Assembly: GCF_000971975.1 (NCBI RefSeq)
Contig: NZ_LAQO01000037.1
Span: forward strand, 1 to 64,000
Reading direction: 5' to 3'
Origin: Paenibacillus algorifonticola
GTDB taxonomy: Bacteria; Bacillota; Bacilli; Paenibacillales; Paenibacillaceae
Length of the DNA stretch: 64,000 nt
A program made the translations under genes and the position numbers. Shown piece after piece: positions 59,267 through 64,000 of the stretch. A model generated the notes under the pieces. That model was not told the origin of the DNA, did not search any database, and worked only from the letters and a program-made list of their open reading frames with translations. How positions within the stretch are numbered: position 1 is the stretch's first letter; every line of letters begins with the position of its first letter.

Positions 59267-59866
59267 TTGAAGAAGAAGGAGCTTACAACGAATCAAATTA
59301 TAGAGGCGGCATTTGAGCTTTTTGCCGAGCATGGTATCGAACGAACGAGTTTAAGCATGATTGCTGGCAAAGTCGGCATTACGAAGCCGTCGATTTATTA
59401 TCATTTTTCGACAAAGGAAGAGCTGGTCAGCCGGATCTATTCGCATCTTTTTGAAAATCATTATTTCGACAGCTATTTTCAAGCGGACCTTGTTACGGCA
59501 GGGAATTTCAGGGAAGCCTTGTATAAAGGCGGCTTAAAAATGCTTCCGGATGGGAGTAAAGAGCATGCCGCCTCGTTAAGGGTGTTAAGTGAATTTATGC
59601 TGCTTGCGGAGCGCGATGAGCAGTACCGGTCACTTCTTGGAAATATGCAGCACAATTTTCTAAACGGCTTCCATAATCTATTAATGAGGGGTGTGGAGCT
59701 GGGAGTTGTAGCGCCGCAAAATGTCGTATACAAAGCCCATATGCTGGCCTTGGTTATTGATAATTTATCCCGATGCATGATGATGAAGGTTGCGATGGAG
59801 TACCATGAAGTGTGGAAGGAAACGGTCAACAGTGTGCTGCTAGAGACGAGGGGGAATAACGAATGA
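59267..59866 (+). CDS. TetR/AcrR-family repressor
   Basis: 199 residues. TetR helix-turn-helix at about 10-55 (IIEAAFELFAEHGIERTSLS, GKVGITKPSIYYHFSTKEEL) and a helical ligand domain. A TTG start at 59267 places AAGGAG 10 nt upstream; the ATG at 59249 would overlap that ribosome site. Its stop overlaps the SDR gene start by 4 bp (ATGA), so the two genes are cotranslated. The palindrome at 59179-59198 is its likely operator. Effector unknown; may be an SDR substrate. Confidence 0.9.
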   Translation: MKKKELTTNQIIEAAFELFAEHGIERTSLSMIAGKVGITKPSIYYHFSTKEELVSRIYSHLFENHYFDSYFQADLVTAGNFREALYKGGLKMLPDGSKEHAASLRVLSEFMLLAERDEQYRSLLGNMQHNFLNGFHNLLMRGVELGVVAPQNVVYKAHMLALVIDNLSRCMMMKVAMEYHEVWKETVNSVLLETRGNNE

Positions 59867-60612
59867 AATATTTTTTCATTACGGGCACATCCAGAGGCAT
59901 TGGCGAGGAGCTTGCTAATCAGCTGTTAGCAGAAGATCATCATTTGTTTTGCCTATCGCGGACGGAAAATGAACAGCTAATTGAGCGGTCGATTCAGAAA
60001 AAGACGAGTATGACTTATTATCCTTTTGATTTGAATCATCTGCTACATATTGAGCATATGTTCACGGCACTATTCAGCATGATTCCGCAGGATACAGAAA
60101 TAACAGGCCTCTATTTAATTAATAATGCGGGGATGCTGGCTCCGGTGGCGCCAATCGAACAAAATTCAGCTCAAAGCATCATTGAAAATGTAAATATCAA
60201 TTTGCTGGCTCCGATGATTATTACCGCGAATTTCCTCAAGCATGCAAGGGACTATCAAGTAGATAAGCGGATTATGAATATTTCATCCGGATCTGCCCGC
60301 TATTTGCTGCCTTCGCAAAGCTGTTACAGCACATCGAAAGCGGGCTTGGACTCTTTTTCCAAAAGTGTGAGCTTGGAGCAGTTGATTCAGCCGCATCCGG
60401 CCAAGGTCGTGTCTGTCTATCCGGGGATGATTGATACCCAGCTGCAAGCGGAGATACGTTCGGCATCCAAAGCGGATTTTCCCTACGTTGATCAATTCAT
60501 TCAAATCGCGGAAGAGGGCAAGCTGCAGACACCTGATTACACGGCGGCAAAATTAATTGCTCTGCTGTTTAGTGAAGATTTTGGCAGCACCGTCGTAGTC
60601 GAAAACTTATAA
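59863..60612 (+). CDS. YueD-like short-chain dehydrogenase/reductase
   Basis: 249 residues. All SDR marks are present: FFITGTSRGIGEELA for NAD(P)H, YLINNAGMLAP, the Ser of MNISSGSARYL and the active-site Y-S-T-S-K in CYSTSKAGLDSFSKSVSLEQ. The sequence resembles the Bacillus YueD (benzil reductase/sepiapterin-reductase-like) group, which reduces aromatic diketones. It is translationally coupled to the TetR gene. Downstream begins iron module E, in the same direction but after its own Fur box. Confidence 0.88.
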   Translation: MKYFFITGTSRGIGEELANQLLAEDHHLFCLSRTENEQLIERSIQKKTSMTYYPFDLNHLLHIEHMFTALFSMIPQDTEITGLYLINNAGMLAPVAPIEQNSAQSIIENVNINLLAPMIITANFLKHARDYQVDKRIMNISSGSARYLLPSQSCYSTSKAGLDSFSKSVSLEQLIQPHPAKVVSVYPGMIDTQLQAEIRSASKADFPYVDQFIQIAEEGKLQTPDYTAAKLIALLFSEDFGSTVVVENL

Positions 60613-60620
60613 TCTATGAG

Positions 60621-60635
60621 AGAGAATGATTATCA
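60621..60635 (+). promoter_or_regulatory. Fur box upstream of module E
   Basis: AGAGAATGATTATCA matches TGATAATNATTATCA at 12 of 14 informative positions (right half-site perfect). It lies 86 bp before the ATG of the AraC-lipoprotein gene. Confidence 0.65.
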
Positions 60636-60721
60636 ATTATAATAAAGGGAGTTGTTGCGACGGTTACCTCATAAAGCGGTACAGCATATGGGAAACTGAG
60701 GAGAGGAATTGAAACGGTGAC

Positions 60722-62713
60722 ATGAGTATAGAAGATCATATCTTGTTATGGAACCATGCGGTAGTTCGGATGATGGATGTTCGTCATATCGTCATGGAAT
60801 TCAATGAGAAGCTGCCGGCTTATTACTTGCCCGCGAGTACGTTCTTGTTAACGACGCGCGGCAGCGCAAAAGTTTCATTGGATGGCAATGTGAGCATGGT
60901 TCGACGGTTTCATGTGCTGCATGGCGGCAAAGGTACCCGGCTGGAGATTGAAGCAGAGGATGTATTCGAATTTTATTTGATTTTGTATAAAGCGTCATTA
61001 GTACCACCTTTCCGGCGCGAGTTACAGCTCCTTATGGAACGGGAAAATCCGTTTCAACAGCAATATGATTTCATTCCACAATATCCGGTTGAATTGCTGA
61101 ACAAGGTAAAGCGGATGCATCGTGAATGGAGTCGGCTGAATACGCTGGAAAAGCTGCATGCCAAATCGCTGTTTTATCAATTCGTGTATGAATTGCTGTG
61201 GCAAATACAACGGCAGGGCTTTGAGACGGACAGCCCGGATTTATCGGAGCAAGCCATTCGCTACATGACGGAGAACTATCAGCACAATATTACCATTGAA
61301 TCGCTGGCGCAGCTGTTGAATTACAGTCCGCAATATTTGTCCAGAAAGTTTAAGGATCAGACGGGGAACAGCCCGATCAACTTCCTGATCATGCTTAGAA
61401 TGGACAAGGCGCAGGAGCTGCTGCTGACGTCGGATGCTACCTTGCAGGAGGTTGCCGCTTCCGTGGGCTATCCCGATATGTTTTATTTCAATCGAATGTT
61501 TAAAAAGCATGTGGGAATAGCTCCCGGCCAGTACAAAAAACGCAAGCTTGTCAGCGGCAAGATACAATATTCTGCAAAAAAATCGTTAACATCCTCCATT
61601 GTGAAACGGGTCGCTCAACGATATATTGATGATGAAGATGAAAATCATTATCAATATAAGTTAGAGGGGGATTTTACGTTGTACAGAGGTACGAAAACAT
61701 CTATGACAGCAACTTTATTGCTTTGTCTCATGCTGCTGCTAAGCGCTTGTGGCACAGGAGGCACGAATACGACGACGGCGACTGCAAACGGGGGAAGCCA
61801 ATCTGCGAACGTACAGCCAGCAGATGCTGCTCAAGGAGGAGCCGCTGCTGGCCAGCAAGGCAGCACAAATCAAGCGAGCTCAGCACCAACTGAAACAACT
61901 AAAACGGTATCCACCGTGTTCGGGGATGTTACGATACCAGTAAATCCTAAGCGAATCGTAGCGATAGATTATCTGGGTTCTCTCGTCGCTTTAGGTGCGA
62001 ATCCGATCGGTTCATCAGAGTGGCTTATGCAAAATCCGTATTTAAAGGATAAGATTGATGGCGTTGAAAATGTGGGGGATTCCATTGAAAAGGTGATGGA
62101 AATGGAGCCCGATCTGATTATCACATTGACAAGTGATCAAGAGAAATATGAATTGTTCAGCAAAATAGCTCCAACAGTGAGTGTTCCCTATAATAAATTC
62201 AGCAATGTTCATGAGGAAATAAACTATTTCGGTGAGCTGCTGGGCGTTCAGGAAAAAGCAACCGCTTGGCTGGACGATTACGATACTCGTATAGCTGCCG
62301 CTAAAGCGAAGGTGAAGCAGGCGCTTCCTGAGGATGCGACGGTTAGTGTGCTTGAAGATCAGGACAAATCGATTTACGTCTTCGGTATTATCTCTGGCCG
62401 GGGCGGACGTGCAATCTATGAGGCACTGGGCCTCAACCCGCCAGTAGGACTTACTGAAGAAATTATGAAGGAGAAATATTACCCGATTTCGCTGGAAAAG
62501 CTGGGCGATTTCGCTGGTGATTATGTTGTCCTGACAAGCCCGAAAGCAATGGAAGAATACAAAGCTGATCCGTTATGGAGCCAATTGGATGCGATAAAAA
62601 ATGATCGTGTGTTTCTCTGGACAGAGGATCAATCATGGTTCCAAGATCCGATCGCGATGCTGTCTCAGGTTGAAGAGCTGGCAAATTGGCTGATCGAGAA
62701 ATCGAAGTCCTAG
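60722..62713 (+). CDS. AraC regulator joined in frame to a siderophore-binding lipoprotein (module E)
   Basis: 663 codons without interruption. N-terminal part (MSIEDHILLWNHAVVRMMDV), AraC/XylS domain at about 175-275 (TIESLAQLLNYSPQYLSRKF, EVAASVGYPDMFYFNRMFKK), then the joint with internal TTG start at codon 320 and lipoprotein signal (KTSMTATLLLCLMLLLSAC; lipid Cys343), an Ala/Gln/Gly-rich linker and a binding fold (LVALGANPIGSSEWLMQNPY, MEPDLIITLTSDQEKYE, YVVLTSPKAMEEYKADPLWS). The layout and codon positions equal those in modules B and D. A flavoprotein reductase gene follows 15 bp after the stop. Confidence 0.88.
   Translation: MSIEDHILLWNHAVVRMMDVRHIVMEFNEKLPAYYLPASTFLLTTRGSAKVSLDGNVSMVRRFHVLHGGKGTRLEIEAEDVFEFYLILYKASLVPPFRRELQLLMERENPFQQQYDFIPQYPVELLNKVKRMHREWSRLNTLEKLHAKSLFYQFVYELLWQIQRQGFETDSPDLSEQAIRYMTENYQHNITIESLAQLLNYSPQYLSRKFKDQTGNSPINFLIMLRMDKAQELLLTSDATLQEVAASVGYPDMFYFNRMFKKHVGIAPGQYKKRKLVSGKIQYSAKKSLTSSIVKRVAQRYIDDEDENHYQYKLEGDFTLYRGTKTSMTATLLLCLMLLLSACGTGGTNTTTATANGGSQSANVQPADAAQGGAAAGQQGSTNQASSAPTETTKTVSTVFGDVTIPVNPKRIVAIDYLGSLVALGANPIGSSEWLMQNPYLKDKIDGVENVGDSIEKVMEMEPDLIITLTSDQEKYELFSKIAPTVSVPYNKFSNVHEEINYFGELLGVQEKATAWLDDYDTRIAAAKAKVKQALPEDATVSVLEDQDKSIYVFGIISGRGGRAIYEALGLNPPVGLTEEIMKEKYYPISLEKLGDFAGDYVVLTSPKAMEEYKADPLWSQLDAIKNDRVFLWTEDQSWFQDPIAMLSQVEELANWLIEKSKS
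61599..61653 (+). promoter_or_regulatory. Fur-controlled promoter inside the module E reading frame
   Basis: TTGTGA (61599-61604), 17-bp spacer, TATATT (61622-61627), then TGAAAATCATTATCA (61639-61653), a 7-1-7 Fur box with one mismatch. Element order and -35/-10 spacing are the same as in module B. The whole segment is translated. Confidence 0.8.
61679..62713 (+). CDS. siderophore-binding lipoprotein nested in the module E frame
   Basis: Predicted independent product, 344 residues from TTG 61679 (in frame) with AGAGGGGG 8 nt upstream. Signal peptide ends LLLSAC; then a low-complexity linker and a class III binding domain (FGDVTIPVNPKRIVAIDYLG; LSQVEELANWLIEKSKS at the end). It would be a lipid-anchored ferric-siderophore receptor expressed under iron limitation. 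Confidence 0.77.
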   Translation: MYRGTKTSMTATLLLCLMLLLSACGTGGTNTTTATANGGSQSANVQPADAAQGGAAAGQQGSTNQASSAPTETTKTVSTVFGDVTIPVNPKRIVAIDYLGSLVALGANPIGSSEWLMQNPYLKDKIDGVENVGDSIEKVMEMEPDLIITLTSDQEKYELFSKIAPTVSVPYNKFSNVHEEINYFGELLGVQEKATAWLDDYDTRIAAAKAKVKQALPEDATVSVLEDQDKSIYVFGIISGRGGRAIYEALGLNPPVGLTEEIMKEKYYPISLEKLGDFAGDYVVLTSPKAMEEYKADPLWSQLDAIKNDRVFLWTEDQSWFQDPIAMLSQVEELANWLIEKSKS

Positions 62714-62728
62714 ATTGGAGGAAGCAGA

Positions 62729-63772
62729 GTGACACAATCCAAAGAGTTATACGATGTAACGATAATCGGCGGGGGCCCGGCTGGCATGTACGCGGCCTTC
62801 TATAGCGGTATGCGCGATATGAAGACGAAGCTGATTGAAGCCAAGGAAGAGCTTGGTGGAACGATGCTGATTTATCCGGAAAAAATGATTTGGGATGTTG
62901 GCGGCGTGACGCCGATCCTATGCAGGCAATTGATTGCGCAGCTGGCACAGCAAGCGCGAACTTTCGATCCGACCCTTGTATTTGGACAGCAGATAGTCGG
63001 TCTGGATCGCTTGGAGGACGGAACCTTTCTCCTTACAGCGGAATCTGGAGAGACGCATTGGACGAAAACGGTCATTCTCACGATCGGCTACGGCATTCTG
63101 AAAATGTCGAAGCTCGAGATTGAAGGAGCCGATCGTTATGAGGTGAGCAATCTCCATTACACGGTGCAGGAGCTTGAACCGTTTCGCGGCAAGCATGTTC
63201 TGATATCCGGCGGCGGGGATTCAGCTGTAGACTGGGCAAATGAGCTGGAGCCGCTGGCGGCCAGCGTTACCATTGTGCACCGCCGCGAACAATTTGGCGG
63301 ACATGAGAAAAATGTTGTACGGATGAGACAGTCCACGGTCAATGTCAGAACGCCATATGCGGTTACTCAGCTGCATAGCAAGGATGGTAAAGCAATCAAT
63401 CAGGTGACTATCAGTCAGGTGGAGAGCGGAGAGACAGAAACGCTGGACGTAGATGCCGTAATTGTAAATCATGGCTTGAAGAGTGATTGTGGAGCTATTC
63501 GTGAATGGGGCTTGGATATTGGCGTTCGTAGAGTAAAGGTAAGCAGCAAGCTGGCTACGAATATACCGGGTGTTTTTGCCGCCGGAGATTTTGTAGATTA
63601 CGAATCAAAGCTTTACTTAATTGCCGGAGCGTTTACCGATGCGGCCTTTGCCGTGAACAGCGCCAAGCTGTATATGGAGCCAAAAGCCGACGAGGTTGCT
63701 TATGTATCCTCGCATAATAGCAAGTTTAGGGAGAAAAATCTGGCGCTTGGTGTTCGGGAAGAAGACGCGTAA
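62729..63772 (+). CDS. ferredoxin--NADP+ reductase-like flavoprotein (YumC type)
   Basis: 347 residues with two dinucleotide-binding folds: FAD at the N-terminus (DVTIIGGGPAGMYAAFYSGM) and NADPH in the middle (KHVLISGGGDSAVDWANELE), plus the C-terminal FAD loop NIPGVFAAGDFVDYESKLYL. The C-x-x-C of thioredoxin reductases is absent, as in Bacillus YumC ferredoxin/flavodoxin reductases. GTG 62729 follows GGAGGAAGCAGA. It starts 15 bp after the module E lipoprotein, hence under the same iron control, and could supply electrons for ferric-siderophore reduction, directly or via ferredoxin. Confidence 0.9.
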   Translation: MTQSKELYDVTIIGGGPAGMYAAFYSGMRDMKTKLIEAKEELGGTMLIYPEKMIWDVGGVTPILCRQLIAQLAQQARTFDPTLVFGQQIVGLDRLEDGTFLLTAESGETHWTKTVILTIGYGILKMSKLEIEGADRYEVSNLHYTVQELEPFRGKHVLISGGGDSAVDWANELEPLAASVTIVHRREQFGGHEKNVVRMRQSTVNVRTPYAVTQLHSKDGKAINQVTISQVESGETETLDVDAVIVNHGLKSDCGAIREWGLDIGVRRVKVSSKLATNIPGVFAAGDFVDYESKLYLIAGAFTDAAFAVNSAKLYMEPKADEVAYVSSHNSKFREKNLALGVREEDA

Positions 63773-63780
63773 GAAGTGGG

Positions 63781-63815
63781 AGCTAACCTTTTAGCGGTTA
63801 GCTTTCTTTTTTTTC
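63781..63815 (+). terminator. terminator of module E
   Basis: AGCTAACC pairs with GGTTAGCT, followed by TTCTTTTTTTT. Confidence 0.88.
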
Positions 63816-63899
63816 TACTACAGCAAGATTAACTATCAGGTATTTCCAGTCTTCTGTCGAAGGTATATAGGTCAGAATTTACCCTAGGAGATGACCTTC

Positions 63900-64000
63900 A
63901 TGCTTGAGAAAAATAGATTGGGTGCCGCGCCCAGAGTTTACTTCAGACCTGAGTTTAAAAATTGTCCACACTGTGAATCTAAATTGCGGAGAACTCATAC
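63900..64000 (+). CDS. start of a zinc-ribbon protein, possibly a transposase (cut by window edge)
   Basis: ATG 63900 follows AGGAG at 9 nt. The 33 visible residues read MLEKNRLGAAPRVYFRPEFK then NCPHCESKLRRTH, where C-P-x-C begins a zinc ribbon. This opening is like that of zinc-ribbon transposase-type proteins of Bacillota, in which a second Cys pair and a catalytic domain follow, but the rest lies outside the window, so the assignment is tentative. Confidence 0.45.
   Translation, partial: MLEKNRLGAAPRVYFRPEFKNCPHCESKLRRTH

Noticed and set aside
1..64000. CRISPR arrays, tRNA or rRNA genes, prophage or replication origin
   Set aside because: No regular spacer-repeat pattern, cloverleaf, rRNA core motif, phage structural gene or DnaA-box cluster was noticed on reading; tRNAs could still be missed without a dedicated search.

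Overview
The window reads as chromosomal DNA of a low-to-mid GC Gram-positive endospore-former of the Paenibacillus type. The grounds are strong AGGAGG-type ribosome sites, GTG/TTG starts, many lipoproteins with L-x-x-C lipoboxes, YesM/YesN-type two-component pairs next to LplB/LplC-type sugar permeases, Btr-like AraC regulators and plant-polysaccharide enzymes (GH51, PL1). No rRNA, tRNA or CRISPR array was seen. The extreme ends carry transposase fragments (IS3-family 3' end at the left, a zinc-ribbon protein start at the right).

Layout. 1-8.4 kb: small regulator, a beta-propeller-like protein, an ECF sigma factor with its DUF4179 anti-sigma factor, a glycerate kinase preceded by a relic of a GntP permease, a VOC protein and a lipoprotein. 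8.6-11.8 kb (minus strand): iron module A (Btr-like AraC/binding-protein fusion, siderophore-binding lipoprotein, nitroreductase). 11.9-23.3 kb: AraC plus GH51 arabinofuranosidase, a Prp-like protein without its catalytic residues, isochorismatase-family hydrolase, several orphan genes, an MBL/TetR divergent pair with matching operators, a secreted protein and an MFS exporter. 23.4-31.5 kb: iron modules B and C and decayed genes. 31.6-42.5 kb: pectate lyase, response regulator, sugar ABC transporter, sensor kinase and second binding protein. 42.6-46.7 kb: ABC-F protein, MerR, HD hydrolase, small membrane protein. 46.9-54.1 kb: a second sugar ABC transporter followed by its kinase and response regulator. 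54.2-63.8 kb: HesB-like protein, YwqG-like protein, iron modules D and E, GIY-YIG nuclease, TetR/SDR operon, and a ferredoxin-NADP reductase-like flavoprotein after module E.

The most unusual feature is the design of modules B, D and E. In each, one uninterrupted reading frame of about 660 codons encodes an AraC-type regulator followed by a complete siderophore-binding lipoprotein. At the joint (codon about 320) the coding sequence itself contains a sigma-A-like promoter with 17-bp spacing, a Fur box just downstream of the -10, a ribosome-binding site, a start codon and a lipoprotein signal peptide. This predicts two products from one frame: an iron-repressed free lipoprotein, and a full-length protein in which the DNA-binding half would stay in the cytoplasm while the ligand-binding half is sent across the membrane. 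The arrangement is the same in three diverged copies, so a sequencing error is unlikely.

Together the iron modules carry five regulators and five binding proteins but no permease or ATPase, and four of the five are followed by a candidate iron-releasing reductase (two nitroreductases, one FhuF-like Fe-S protein, one ferredoxin-NADP reductase-like protein). Two further module relics (16.9 kb and 31.4 kb) show that these units are gained and lost. Several other genes are decayed (grpB, a phosphoesterase, an SDR, an MFS exporter, gntP), and two families of non-coding repeats occur (about 0.4-0.5 kb at 2.0 and 16.0 kb; 61 bp at 35.5 and 45.4 kb).
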